A DNA stretch of 64,000 bases from Albifimbria verrucaria (lineage: Eukaryota; Ascomycota; Sordariomycetes; Hypocreales; Stachybotryaceae). The stretch is taken from positions 1-64,000 of the forward strand of contig JAHREC010000055.1 in assembly GCA_020081605.1 (NCBI GenBank), given 5' to 3'. Position numbers and translations under genes: made by a program. Of the stretch, positions 32,996 to 45,729 are shown piece after piece (within the stretch, counting starts at the first letter, position 1; each line of letters starts with the position of its first letter). The notes beneath the pieces are model-generated. The model searched no databases. It saw nothing but the letters and a program-made list of their open reading frames with translations, and was not told where the DNA came from.

Positions 32996-34276
32996 ATGTC
33001 AAATATTCACGCTTCGCACTGCGATCAGAGACAAGTACAACAATGGGGCGGCCATTATAATACAGACTTCGATCTATATCCATACCTTCCCGCTGCCCAT
33101 TCCTCTGCACCACTTTGGCCCCAGCTCCCCTTCTCCAATGACTTGGATGGCTATCGTAATGCTATACCAAGCACTTACCATGGTTCAGTCACACATTATC
33201 AAGCGCCAAGCGCTCCGTCATACCCAGTCTGCGACTACACAGACGCAGTCTCTTGTTATGTATTGCCGATCGTGGAACCCAAGATGGAATATGGATATCC
33301 TGATGAATCAATCTCGTATCATGTTCCGGAGCCTTACTACCCGCGCGGTGGTGGCACAGGCTTGGTTCCATATAATGCTGTCTACGACTCAGAACCAGCT
33401 GCCAACTTAGCACACGCCTCAATTGAAACACCCTACTTTTATCAAGAACCAAAGTTTATGGAAAAACAGGCTGGGTTTGAAGCGAGCACGAATGAAAATC
33501 ATCAGGAGGAGACAGATTCATCACATCGGCATTGCGAAAGTTGTACGTGTCAGAGCCACCCAGAAATGTGCTCTCCACAAAGCAACATCATCGCGAGCCC
33601 TTCACAGAAGCTCGATCATTTAAGCCCTGCAAGAAACGCGTCTAGCCTGAGCTCGACACAAATGATACCCTACTCCAATCCTCTGCAGGGTACGTCAGAC
33701 TCATGTCCTTCGCAAAGCTCCAATAGCCTAAGCCTTCCACAGACTATTCTTACCTCGAGACTTCGACAACACACAGCCAACCTGGACCCTTTGTTGGTCA
33801 CGCGGTGCATCGAAACTTTACAGAGCACACTCCACCCGGGAACCTTCAGCCTCAGAATGTTATGGAACACGTTCCGTTTGATCATTCCGAAAGGGTTGAT
33901 TGTTTGCAAGGACCAGAAAATATATGGTGGTTGGAAATTCGGAATTGATCCAATGCTAGGAAAGAGGCTGCTGTCACTCCCCGCCGGCGACGTCTCCATA
34001 TTCTACTGCAGTTTTGCCGAGATGCATCGGGTAATTGCGAGATGTATTTACGGTATGCTATGGAAGGGGATGTCTTTTCGAGATTTTGCAGGACACAGCA
34101 CGGCAGCAATAACATATTGCCTGGGAATCGAGGGCCAACGAAGAGTACTTGTAAGAAGGAGAGAAAAGAAAAGAAAAAGAAGGGAAAAAAAAAAGGATAA
34201 AGAAAACGACAAAGAAAATAATACTGGTAGCCATCAGGAGATGCTTATATCTCTCCTGTGCCTCGGGCAAGATTGA
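32996..34276 (+). CDS. Hypothetical protein with basic C-terminal tail
   Basis: The open frame begins earlier (32852, not at ATG). I choose ATG 32996 (MSNIHASHCDQRQVQQWGG), giving about 426 aa; ATG 32876 is the alternative. The first 170 residues are Tyr/Pro-rich and probably disordered. A Ser/Gln-rich middle follows. Residues about 270-380 form the only folded-looking part (LLVTRCIETLQSTLHPGTF, LRMLWNTFRLIIPKGLIV, YGGWKFGIDPML). The tail is strongly basic (RRREKKRKRREKKKDKEN), encoded by a purine run at about 34155-34225, and suggests nuclear location. Composition is that of a transcription regulator, but I recognise no DNA-binding domain. Intact frame. Confidence 0.55.
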   Translation: MSNIHASHCDQRQVQQWGGHYNTDFDLYPYLPAAHSSAPLWPQLPFSNDLDGYRNAIPSTYHGSVTHYQAPSAPSYPVCDYTDAVSCYVLPIVEPKMEYGYPDESISYHVPEPYYPRGGGTGLVPYNAVYDSEPAANLAHASIETPYFYQEPKFMEKQAGFEASTNENHQEETDSSHRHCESCTCQSHPEMCSPQSNIIASPSQKLDHLSPARNASSLSSTQMIPYSNPLQGTSDSCPSQSSNSLSLPQTILTSRLRQHTANLDPLLVTRCIETLQSTLHPGTFSLRMLWNTFRLIIPKGLIVCKDQKIYGGWKFGIDPMLGKRLLSLPAGDVSIFYCSFAEMHRVIARCIYGMLWKGMSFRDFAGHSTAAITYCLGIEGQRRVLVRRREKKRKRREKKKDKENDKENNTGSHQEMLISLLCLGQD

Positions 34277-36227
34277 CGCCCAGTGACGTGATCTTCTCGA
34301 GATAGCCCAACACGATGAATTATCATTCCTCGCAGCAACTCCTGGATTATTGGATACCCTGGTGCAGTGTTAAACACCTCTGATAAAGTCGAGGTCGCGA
34401 GCAATGGAGACAAATGGAAAGCCACAGGAGTCGGCGTGGCGCAAATCAGATCTATCCAAGCATCCCACCCGTAAGTCCACACATGCATTTAACATGATCT
34501 ACACACCTGACTTCTCCACCTTGCAAATGCTCCTTTGTTCATTGCCATGGTCGAATTACCTTTGAAAACACATTTCCCTCGCACGCTAAGGCTTGCCTCG
34601 ATTCGGCGAACGCCGTCTTGCAGAGAAATTGACTGGATCGCTGCTCGGATTGTTTTCCATCTGGATGATCATGTCGCATCATTCGGTCTTTTTCATTATC
34701 CAGCCTGGCAGGTAGCCTTAGAGTGGAGAAGGCTGGAAAGGCGCCCCTTCGCCAATGAATGCGACCAAGTGTCATGTGTGGCTTGGCGCCGAGAATGATG
34801 CTTTAAACGACTGCCTGTCTCCATGCCGGACGGAATGCCTGGAGGCTCTTAGGCACATTCAGTGCCTCGCTTATAAAAAAAAAACCCCCACCCCCAATTT
34901 CGATCCGTCTTTACGGGGTGTCGCTTACGGCGAATTTCCATTCCACATCTCAAAGGTGAAGAGTAAGCTCGTCAAAGACAAGCTCTGTGCTGTCGTGTTC
35001 TTTTGTCTGAGCATTTAACTATGGTGATGGCAGTCTGAAACTATAGGTATTTCTGATCTGGGAAATCTGATGTAAGTAGAATAATTATTGACCATGACTT
35101 TTCGTCACTTGTTCAAGCGTTTGTTAGATTCTATAATTCTCACCAAGCGTCCACGGGGTATGGAGGGCAGCGAACTTTGCTATCATCATGTTGTTTCCTC
35201 CCTTTCGCATCCTTACTATGTATGACTATAAACCACCTTGTCGATCATCATGACTTGTCTTCTGTGGCAGCAGCACTGAGATGTGTAAGGACTTGAATAA
35301 CTAGCAGCTTGCCTGAAATTACCGTCTCCAGTCACTAACTTTAGTGGGATGCTAACACCAGATAACAAGCGTAACCTTTCCCAATCGACGAGATGCACAT
35401 TGAATTAATGTAGCCCCTCTCCTCCCTCTCCTCTCCACCACTAAAAAAAAAAAAGGTTCTCAATCTTAATGCGCAATGTGAGTCAACCTTGTCCTTGCTG
35501 TACTTCGGCGCTAAGGATAGTAAACGATCTCGAATGCTCATGATTCTTGCTCCTTGCTCCTTGCTTCTTTCTTTCTTCTTCCATCTTCCGCGAAGCGGGT
35601 ATTTAACAAAAGAGCCCCACACTGGATAGCCACATTGTACAGTGCTATAGCAAGGTGGGCAGTTAAGCGAGACACCTGAGCTAATGCAGGGCTTACGGCG
35701 TGTGCACGGCCTGTGGGGAAGTGTAAATCGTGGCAATCAGGGCGAAGATGTCCACTTCAATCAGCTTGGGTGGGGTGTTTCCTGGCCCGCCCTGTTGCCC
35801 GTGACATATCTGGATATAACACATCTTTAGCAGCTGAAGAAAGAAGCAAGGAATTTCCTTGAAGGGCTTCGACTCATTTCGACTCGACAAATGGAGGTAT
35901 ATCCGACCGTTATCCCCACGACAATAGCCCGAAAGCGGTAAGATTTATGCGCAGCTGATGGGTCGCGCCAGATAATTTCTCGTAACGATACCAGCACCCA
36001 CTCACATCAAGAAGAGAGCCACATGTGCACACTCGGTAGTGGGTATCGGCACAATACGATACGCACAATTGATGCGTCTAAAATCTCAGACTAGACTAAC
36101 CGTGCCTCTAGTTGGCACAGGACAGGGAAAGGTGCTGCAGGAGTGATTCATCTCTGCACTATAAGCCCGATGTGTGCCGTAGGGGCCATTCCATCTTCAC
36201 AACGGCTGCTCATTTATGTCAAATGTC
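34277..36227. other. Intergenic, no supported gene
   Basis: Contains a homopolymer junction A10-C5 near 34875, an A12 run near 35444 and pyrimidine-rich tracts near 35560. Open frames up to 131 codons occur on both strands but none shows family similarity or splice support. Confidence 0.35.
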
Positions 36228-37756
36228 TCATTCTTCCACACATGACACGCGGCCGAGGAGAGCAGGCATATAGCCCAGATAAGATGCTGACGTCACATGT
36301 TCAGACACCTCTGCGTCGCTCAGACGATTTGTTAAAAGCACTTCCAAGATCTTCTGAACATGGTCTGGCGAGTTGAGCCATTGATCCCGAGGTGTTAACT
36401 CAAGAATGATATTAAATACATAGAGAATCTGGTAGATTCTAGGATAGATTCTCAATACCTCTTCCTGAGGTTTTCCTTTGACTTCCTTCCACTTCCCAAG
36501 TATCGAGGCAAGTATGTAAGGGGTGTAGAAATGCCCGAAGCAAGAAGGAGAAATGCCACAGCTGGATGACCATGCCGAGGCGATAGAATTCCACTAAGAA
36601 AGCACTCAAATGTTGACTTCCCACCTGAGAAACTCATGATACTAGTGTTCCCCGGTGATATTCTGAAGGTCGTGGCACGAGACCTGAGCCCTAATTCTCT
36701 AGCGAAAGCCAAAGCTGCTCTATCTCGCTCACTCCATGCAAGTTCGCGGTCGAGTATGAAGTTTAACGTCATTTCAGTCAGCATGGGAAACCGTCCAAAG
36801 ATCTGAGCGCCGGCTCGTACCAACGCTAATGCTATGCCGAATTGTCCGTTGATGCAAGCCTGGGCTAATGGTCGTCTGACGAGGCCACACGCCACCGTCA
36901 AGGAGCGCTTCGCGTCTACGTCGAAGCCTGAATCGATAAGATCAGAGACGATTGACTTACATCCGGAGCTAGCGTTAACAGCATAAGTGAGGGCACAAGA
37001 CGTTTCCACCTGATCACGATTCATATGGCAAATAATGTCGAATGCATTTGCTGCTGCTGCCAGATTAATACCACTGTCTGGCCAACAAGTTCGGCCGAGG
37101 TCTTCGATGAGTGATCGGTGGTTCTTTAAAGGCTGAATCATGTAGGATTCGAAACCTTCAAGCTGTTCCAAGTCTGGCTCGTCTAGGGCTAACAGATCTT
37201 TTTCGAAAACCCTCAGCGCTTTGCATATATGTCGAATGCTGGCAAGAGAGGCCTGGAACAAACAGGTTGCGATTGCGGGTTCTTTGGCCCATAGCGCACC
37301 GAAAAGGGCGCTATGCTTTGCCAAGTATCTCTTCGTCGAATGCTCGAAAGGAATTTCGATCGTGGACTGGGCGTAGAGATTGATGCCTTTGGCCAGGAGA
37401 TGTTTTACAACAGTGGCGTGTCCCATCACAGCGGCTGCATAAAGTAGCGTTGCCCGAAATTTCAGGTGTCCCATTCGAGTGAGCTTCTTGAATTGGGCGT
37501 TAAACTCCTGTTCGAGGTTCGCATCTGCTCTCTCTGCGTTGTCTATCACCGCAATGATACTTTCTTCGTCTGTGTATCTTTCAATGGCGATTATAATGGA
37601 TGACGTGTTACAACACTTGACATTTCGTTTGTAAAGAAAGGTATTAAGCAAGGAGTGCAGCGTCTTGCAGGTGAGAATCAGTTTGTTGAGAGAGGCATCA
37701 TTGCAGAATTGTGCAATCATAAGCTGGATCTCGGGAGGCAGTTTGCGTTGTAGCAT
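36228..37756 (-). CDS. F-box-like ankyrin repeat protein, one frameshift
   Basis: Starts MLQRKLPPEIQLMIAQFC, an F-box-like helix with the usual CKTLHSLLN follow-up. Ankyrin-type repeats appear at RATLLYAAAVMGHATVVKHLL, at about 235-270 and at RRPLAQACINGQFGIALALV. The frame is open to 36452, but in a second frame a natural continuation (ILGKWKEVKGKPQEEVL, then IYPRIYQILYVF, to RVSCVEE) runs to 36228. The switch falls at the run of four C (plus-strand GGGG 36520-36523), where one missing base would unite both. The full product would be about 508 aa. Role inferred as SCF adaptor or scaffold. Confidence 0.75.
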
Positions 37757-39758
37757 AGCTAACCATAATATCGTCGAAATGGTTTACGGTATGTGTACGT
37801 GCAACATACAGGAGAAAGTTAACTGTGCCTCTTCTTATACATATATGCTCCGTAACTTTGGGATCCTTGTGTATGGCTCGAGACGCTTACCTTTTGCCCC
37901 CTACTGAATCGGACCTGGCTTATTTTCGCCTACTTCCCATAAGCCCTCGTTACGCTGCCAGTGTGTTATTCACTTAATTTCTACTGTAATTTCCTTTCAT
38001 GCAAACTTGTGCCTATGGTTCAGTTGCGCTGTAAATCTAGAGTCTTTTGCTGCATTATCGTATGCCCTGCTGCTCCCCGCAGGTTACGTTCAGTCTCTTC
38101 TTGTTATATGAAAAAATCTGGGTGTTTGGCACATGGAAAGTTCAACTTTTGGGATTTTGTTAATCTGACACTTTTTGGGGGTAGTTCTATTTGAGATAAG
38201 AAACTGCGTGTATCTGTATATGAATCTGCATTTCTCCTTTGTTTGGCTGAACTATCATGGAGTTTCTTTAACCACGAGACATCTTCATACTTGGAAATCA
38301 ACAGAGCATCGATGATATTTGGATCTCACTGAAAATGCGTGAGTATATGACCATTTCCCTCTGTGGTTATACCTTTCAGATGTATTACGATGGAAGGGAT
38401 GAACGTTGCATGAAGATCGCCAACTCGATGGGGAGCCTGCCGCTGAGGGTGACCGTGAAGCTCTGTTCTGGGCGAACATATTGTTTTCAGGTATATTGAC
38501 CCTATTCGCATTATTTCAACACAGATAATTAACCCAGCCGTATCCTAGAGTGGGCCGGAGTCGACTGATGTGGTAGATATTGGGCGCGATAACGATAAAA
38601 CTAAAGGATACATGGCCCTTCACAGTATATACTACTGAGTATGTATGTTGATCATGGTTGTTCACTAGTTGTTAGGCCAGGATCTCGCGGGTCGCCCTGA
38701 AGCTAATAAAAACTCGGCCACCTTTCCCTGGTATGGATGAGAGTGCCTTGAAGGCATCATTGCACAGTATCAATACCTTGATATTTCTTATTCCGTGGGG
38801 AAATGGGAATCCCTTATGAAAGTCTTTCTTGTAATGTACAACACACGTTTGAAGCGCTCATCCATCTCGTAATGTAGCATCATCACTCAAGAGGCACCAT
38901 GTTCCGCCTTTGGATGATGTGAGTTTGCGAGGGTTCTATACAGTGCTTGTTTCTCGTATCTAGACCAAAATTCATCGAAAAGCTTCACCCTTCCATTATG
39001 CGCTACACCCACCCTCGCAAAAGTGAAAACTGTAAGATGTACCCTGCGTGTAGAGTCCTTAGCCATATCAAGCTAGTTTATTCATGTTCATTCAGTTCAT
39101 CCAGTTCATCCATCTAACCCCGGCTGGGGTCTCTGCGTACAGCCTAGCTCCAATTTACTTAGCGTTTATTTACCGTCTCTTGTGCGGATATCACCATTTC
39201 TGTTATATGTAGTAGTGCAGAAAAGGTCCGGTATCGTGGTAAAGTGCTGGCTACGGAAGATTTAGACACCCTTCAGCAATTTTTGCAGCACATAGAGTTG
39301 AATTTACCGGGGTTTCATCGAAACCTGTCAGTTTAAGAGTATAGTATAAGTGCCATTCCTTCTCATATCCTGTCAGCAATCGAACGCCAAGCCAAGCTTT
39401 ACTATACGGTAAAGGCGCATGACAGCTTCAACATAGAATGGATTGATGTATACAGCGTATCTTGCATATCACCTTACGGACTTTGAACCTGCAAATATAT
39501 GGGAGGATATACGAGCGGTCTCACCGTCTCACCCCTCCCCACTACTAACTGAAAACTCAGATGGGGGTTTTTGTTAAATGGAAGTGATGGCTTGTAGATG
39601 AACCATGACCTACTTCCCGGTTTGGAGCTAAAGCCGTTTGACTCTAGAAAAGATAAAAATCGGCCAGACACTGCCTCAACAAGCTATCACTTTGTCGTAA
39701 TGACCCATTATGCTCCATCAACCAGTTCCTTTACGTAGGGCCCATTTCAATCTGCAAC
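37757..39758. other. Intergenic, no supported gene
   Basis: About 2 kb without supported genes. Short tandem TTCAT/TCCAG-type repetition near 39083-39113. The last 200 bp hold the promoter of the terpene synthase. Confidence 0.35.
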
Positions 39759-40963
39759 ATGTCAGAGGTACAATGTGGGAAAAGCTCACCGCCCAAAATC
39801 CAACGCGTAGACGTTATGTTGAAAGATCGTGGCATATCACTAGGGGTAAGTTTGTATTGCTTGCATCTCCTCCTACACGAAGTCGATGTCTTACTATCAT
39901 GAACAGTTTGACATAATAGACTATGGGCTATCTTCCTCTCTCCGATCGGGTGTGTTCGAGACCAGGGCGGCTCAGGACATGCTGCTTGCACACACACGAT
40001 TTAAGCAATCCCTGTCTAGAAGTGCAAGCAACTCCTCCAAAGATCAATGCAAGGCTGAGCTAGACGCCATTGAAGTTCTATTCAGTGGAAACCTAAACGA
40101 AGACATAAGCATTGCGTTCACAGCTTGGTTGGCATTCGCCTGCGCGATGGATGATACCCTCGAGACACTGCCACCAGAGCTGGGCGAACAGGTCCTTGAG
40201 GAATGCATTGTGATTTGCAATGAATACACCAAAGACAAGTGCAAAAACGGTATGTGACATGTAGCTTTGATAATGTATGGAATGGGACTGATACGGTAGG
40301 TTACTAGCGAGCGCAGACTGCAAGGTCGGAACGGAGGACAGGATCCAGCATCTCACTAGAACACTTCTTGCCCACTGTAAGCAGCACCTGTCGGAGTCAA
40401 GCATGGAAGCATTCCGTGAAGCGGTGTGCCTTGTTTTTCTAGCTCACATCAAGGAATGCCATTTCCTGCGACGAGATATACCTAACGATTTCGATACCTA
40501 TATGTCTGTTCGCAGGCGGACGATCTCTCTGGATCCGTTCTTTGAAATAGTCAAGTGCGAAATGTTACCGGAAGAAATGCGAAGACATACTCACTGGTCC
40601 AAGCTGCAAGACGCGATATGCCGGGCGGCTGGGCTTCAAAACGACCTTATCGGGCTGGAGAGGGATCTGGCAGATGCCGAGGAGCTGAATGCCGTGGTGA
40701 TCTTGATGAGGTGCGAAGGCCAACAAACTGCCGCTTCCGAGCTGAACATGATGGCCTTGGCGGGGTGTGTCAAGAGGGTTAATGACGAATACAATAAGAT
40801 GGTGGCAGTGGCCGCTGGTGTTGTTGAGGAAATTTACGAGGCCACAGAAGTAAAGGTGCGAGATCGCGTGATGGAAGTAGCGAGGCATATTTCTCTTTTA
40901 TGCAGAACGCACCTTGAGTGGTGTACTTCGGCCAAGAGGTATAAAATTAGCAGTGCAGCTTGA
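39759..40963 (+). CDS. Class I terpene synthase (sesquiterpene cyclase-like), three exons
   Basis: Exons 39759-39845, 39907-40249 and 40317-40963 join in phase over introns of 61 and 67 nt (GTAAGT and GTATGT donors) into 358 aa, the usual length. The metal-binding Asp motif is DDTLE (residues 111-115, in FACAMDDTLE). The NSE-type motif is NDLIGLERD (252-260), an Arg sensor lies in YMSVRRRT about 45 residues before it, and the terminal RY pair is in AKRYKI. These bind Mg2+ and the diphosphate of farnesyl or geranyl diphosphate. NDLIGLERD has Gly where Ser/Thr is usual and Asp where Glu is usual, a variation to note. The open frame is intact. The N-terminus is short before the first helix, so an extra 5' exon is possible. 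No P450 lies directly beside it. Confidence 0.85.
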
Positions 40964-41464
40964 GCCTCAACCGACAATACCATAGGGTTTCGAATATTTG
41001 CATAATTGATGATTGTAGATCCAGTGATGGTCTCCACTGAAACAGAGGCCAACCTGCCAAAAATGGGATTTGGACCACCTGAATTCAACCCGTACTTATA
41101 AATACAGCCACATGCAAAGGAAAAAAAGAACTGGATGATTCAGCCACTACTTGTTGCCAGAAATTTTGAGAACGAGGCGTGTGTTGCAGTAAAATTTAAC
41201 TTGAGCCATTTGATGCTGTTTGAGTTACGAACCTCATCATGCCAATAATAAACAATAATACCACACGGACTAAATATGGCACTCTATGAGTGTAGCAAGC
41301 ATCATGGTAATCGCAAAATCTTTGAGACCACCGGCTTAACTGTGCGAAAAGGACTCTGTATACAAGACAACTCATATATGTACATCGGTTGTGTGCCTCT
41401 TCTAATCATCTCTTGTCGATTGTACTTCCAGTTCGAAGTTACAGACAGGTAAGTTCATACGAAG
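40964..41464. other. Intergenic
   Basis: 500 bp, no gene seen. Confidence 0.4.
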
Positions 41465-44400
41465 ATGACGCATTGTAGCACGATCAGCGTCAAAAAGACC
41501 TGCGGCAAGTTTATAGGATTTTCCGAACAGTCAGGCCGAATTTCTGTAGAATCAACAACACTGCTAGCAGAGGTTCTTGCGTGCATAGACTACTCTCCTG
41601 GCATCGTTCTATTCATTGGAACGCCCAGCTCCGCCATTACAACAAAACTTAGCGAAAACATTCAATTCGACCCTGGACATGTCTACCTGCAGTCTAACCA
41701 AAAAAACAAAACTCTCGAGGTATTCTGTCCCGTGAGGCCTCGACAGTTGTCGATACATGATTATAACCCAGGAGAGATCCTGGACTGGATTTCTACCGAA
41801 AAGCTACCTCTTGCCAACATCTATGCCCGTCTATTCGGGATATTTTCCAATGTGGTTTGCGTATTTGACAGTAGCTTCTCTTCTACCACCGACCTCGAGA
41901 GCTTTCTCGAGACTTGGTCGCGCTCAGCCTCTGATCATCTGAAATCCCGCGGATCTCTACCACGGCTGATCATCTTCACTGAGAATTCGAAGACTCAAGC
42001 ATCAGAGATGGAGAAATCCCTCCGCCACAAGATGAGTCCTGTGCTGAACGAAGGATTCTCTGGCCTTGCTGTGGAGTCTCTGGCAGTTGAATCAGGATTA
42101 CTTAGAGGACGTGTCTATAGAAAAACAATGAGGATAATGGATTATGTCGAAAAGCATTGTGCTGCCTCGCAGTGGGAAAAAAGGCATCTAGGATGCTCTT
42201 CCACTCAAATGATCTGGTGTCTCTGTTCGCTGAAGCCGGAGGTTGTCTCATGGATAACATGACCTTCGATCCCATAATAGCTGCTCGGGCATCACACCCC
42301 TTGCCTTTGGATTCTCATGTACAAATCGAAAGCTTTCTATCTGACTTCGATACGCAAGACTGTTTTGAAACGTTCGCGCTGCCGTATTTGGCCTCTGCAA
42401 TTCGAATGGAGGCCTTTCCTCAAGGATCACACAGTTAGTGAAAGACTAAGCACTGCACTTTCCCTAGACTGATCTTGTATCGTGTTTCAGACGCAACGGC
42501 TGACGGCGTGGAAATCCGCCAAATCTAGAATTTTATCTTGCAGATGTCTTTGAAGCCTTATACCTGCCTCACTGGCATCGAGCAGCACATGCGAGAGGGT
42601 TGAGCTCAAACATTCAGGAGTCATTGGCAATGCTCGTCACCGGGAAGAAAGCATACCATGCGTTCGATAATATGATAGGGAGAGAGACTAAAGAAATAGA
42701 GACTACAGGCATTGATAACCTTATTTCACCGCACGAAAACGAAAGAAGCGACGAGGAGCGTCACGTCGATCGAGTTATTGCCTCAAAAATCAATGGGAAA
42801 GCCATCGAACTACCCGGTACTGTCCAGTGTGCATTGTGCAACCGGCCAAGTACCCGCTTCCATGTGGACATCGATTCTGCAAAGACCACATCAAGTTATT
42901 CGGAAAGCAAATATGGGATAACGAATTTTTAATTGAGCAATGTGTTTGCTGCCAGACACGCTTCGAAAACGTGAGTTTCCATTTTCGCCCGCCTACAAAA
43001 GGTGTTCGTTGCTTAGCCCTGGACGCTGGCGGAGTCAGGGCCATCGCACATTTGGAAGGTTTGCGTTTGCTTGAGGAATTGATGGAAGAGTATTTCCCAG
43101 GTACACCTGTCATTGAATTCTTCGACATCGTAGCAGGAACAAGCTCAGGTATGTCTATCCAGAAACAAGAAGAGAGCAAGGTACCAGGTCGGTCTGGTGA
43201 AGCTAATGCACGCTAAAAAACTGTAGGTGGAATTTGCATTTTGACGCTGGCCCATCTAGGGATGATGGTGAAAGATGCGATTACACACTTCACAACGTTA
43301 AGTCAACGAGTGTTTGGTCAGATATCAATGATTCAAAAGCTTCTGGGTCTATCGTTTCGTGGCGCAATATACGACAGTCATGCTATTGACGAAGCTCTTC
43401 AAATCCATTATGGTAACAGCTCACTTGCCGATTACACGCCTGCTACAGCTCGGGATGCTCATATCTTGGTACCCATTAAGGGAATGCCACGTAACGATTA
43501 CGTTGTGGACAACTTCAACAACCCTTTTGTGGTGCTGCCTGATGGAGGTGGCGTCCAGAAGATTCTCACATCTCAAGCGTAAGTCTGTCGTCCTCTACAC
43601 CGTGTGTCGCCCTGTATCGCCCTGTATCGCCCGTCTTTTCTCTTCTACAAACCCATCATCACGTTTTCCATTTCATTTTCAAATATTTGTCACGGAACCT
43701 TCGGATTTAATATGGTAACTGACTCAATCTATGCGTCTTATATTAGTGCCCGGTGCACATCAGCTGCTCCTGGCTATTTCCCCATACCATTGGTGGCGCG
43801 GTATATCAAGATGGAGCCCTCGGGCGGGCTAACCCCATAGGGATTGTTCTTTCTCAGGCCAAGGCCTTATGTCCCCACCATGTAGCCCCAGACTTCGTGC
43901 TATCGATGGGCACTGGCTGTGAGAAGAAGCAGGCCCGAGAAGTCATAGCACAGCCTCTTGCAAAGCCCGTGCCTTGTGAAGTCAAGACTCCACTTTGGAG
44001 GAAGATAGGCTTTGTCGACCTGCTGTATCGACTGGCTAACTCTTACAGTGACAGTGTCGCCGTGGACGGTGAAAAATATGATCGCGATTTGATCCGAGAG
44101 CTTTTGGAGCCAGAGGTCGCGGAGAGATGCCATCGAGTCAATGTAGAGTTCCCAACAGGTTGCCCTACCCTTGATGACACGAGTGCAATGCCTGCTATAA
44201 GGAATGAAGCAAACAGGCAGTACTCGTCAGATCCATCCTTTCTACGTATCAGAAACGAGACGGTTGCCACCAAGTTCTACTTCGAACTTACCAGAATACC
44301 TCTCAGGCGCTCAGGTCATTTCATCTTCCAGGGTAGAATCTCATGTGATGTTAGGCCCGGTCCAAAACTTGCCCATTTTATGAAAGTGTTGCTGAATTAC

Positions 44401-44793
44401 AAATCAAAATTTATCGTTAACGGAGCTATCCTTCCACTAGAAAATGCTGCGAACTCTAGCGGCTACCAGGGAAGGTTCGAGATGATCATAAGTGGTACCG
44501 TCGCAAGCTTACAGACTGAGTTTGACATATCTCTCCGACAACAACGGCCTGAAGGGGAAACGCAGGATCGTATAAGTTCCTCACCGTATTCGCTGAATCG
44601 ATTGATGAAAATGCAAGGGTTGCGTTGCCTTGTCGCACAAACCAAGAACCACAGGGTCAGGCCAAGTAAACGACCAAACCCGGACGCTGGCACGGTTTCA
44701 CGACCAAACAAGGCGCGAAAATACAGTTTTTGTCACAATGGGAAGAATAATGGCGAGAATGTCGCCAAGGTAACATATCAAAGTTCAGATTAA
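41465..44793 (+). CDS. RING-type zinc finger + patatin-like phospholipase, multi-exon, frameshifted
   Basis: A large N-terminal region (MTHCSTISVKKTCGKFIGF ...) precedes a RING-like cluster: CALCN, CGHRFCKDH and QCVCCQ, about 42830-42960. The patatin domain follows: KGVRCLALDAGGVRA (oxyanion loop, DAGG in place of the usual DGGG), nucleophile Ser in GTSSG split by an intron (43149-43226), LPDGGG, ARCTSAAPGYFP, and catalytic Asp in YQDGALG. Introns 42434-42490, 43149-43226 and 43579-43746 have good signals and phases. The frame must shift at AAAAAA 42178-42183, near 42527, near 42845 and at CCCC 43780-43783, each one missing base. Enzymes of this class hydrolyse acyl lipids; fungal RING-patatin proteins are often accessory and sometimes linked to immune-like loci. 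The C-terminal 300 residues are unrecognised. Confidence 0.78.
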
Positions 44794-45729
44794 TTGCAGC
44801 ACAGCGATGATTTTGTTAGTGAGCGGGGCTGAATTTAGGCCTATGCTTTTTAGCAGTGAATGCACAAGCTCAAACAGGGTCTCTAATGTGAATGTGTTAC
44901 TACTCACGTCAGCACCAGCAGCCCAAATTCTGTCGGGCATTATGATAGCAAAGATAAGCCCGACAAAACGTGGCCGATATTGTTGATTCGTTTATAGATG
45001 AGCATGTTGAAGGAAGCAACGCGCGACGAGCTCGTAATTAGCTATCTGGTGTACTAAACCATAGATGAATTCAAAATATGAATTGAGATAAAAGTACGGA
45101 TAAAACTGTAAAATCAAGATGCCAGTGATGAATATCTTTGAAGATTCGGGTAACCCTATCCATCACATACGAGGGTAGTTTGTTGGGGCAGGAAACAACA
45201 GCACACCCCAAGACGTAGGTGAGTTACTTAGACGAGTAGAGCAACAGCATCTCAGAAGATGGTAAGTATAATTGGGCATCACATATCATATGATAAATAG
45301 CAGCTTGAGGTAGGAAGCAAAGAATTATGTTCATGAAAAAGGATAAAAGATGCTTGCTTTGTCCCTTTTTCTCAGGTTGGGTATTCTGCAGTCTTTATAC
45401 CCAGTGGAAGGGTAAATAAAATAGGCTAGTCAAGGGTAATTAAAAATGAGGGTTACGCCAAATAAAATGCAGAGCTGGAGAGAATAACACAGTACGTAGG
45501 TATGGTGGTTGATATCTATATGGTGACACGCTTCATCTACCAAACTGCGCTATCATAAAAGGAAGAATGTCTGATTACAAAAGATTCAATATAAGTCTAT
45601 ACAGAAGGCATATATATAATGAGAAAAGAATATATGCGTCGTTTATCTCGAAATTATAATAACAAGACATCGTCTGGGTATTCCTAACATAGAGTTAAAT
45701 CCTCCCATTGGCTCTTGATGATTGGTTTC
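44794..45729. other. Intergenic, AT-rich
   Basis: About 0.9 kb without supported genes. Confidence 0.4.
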
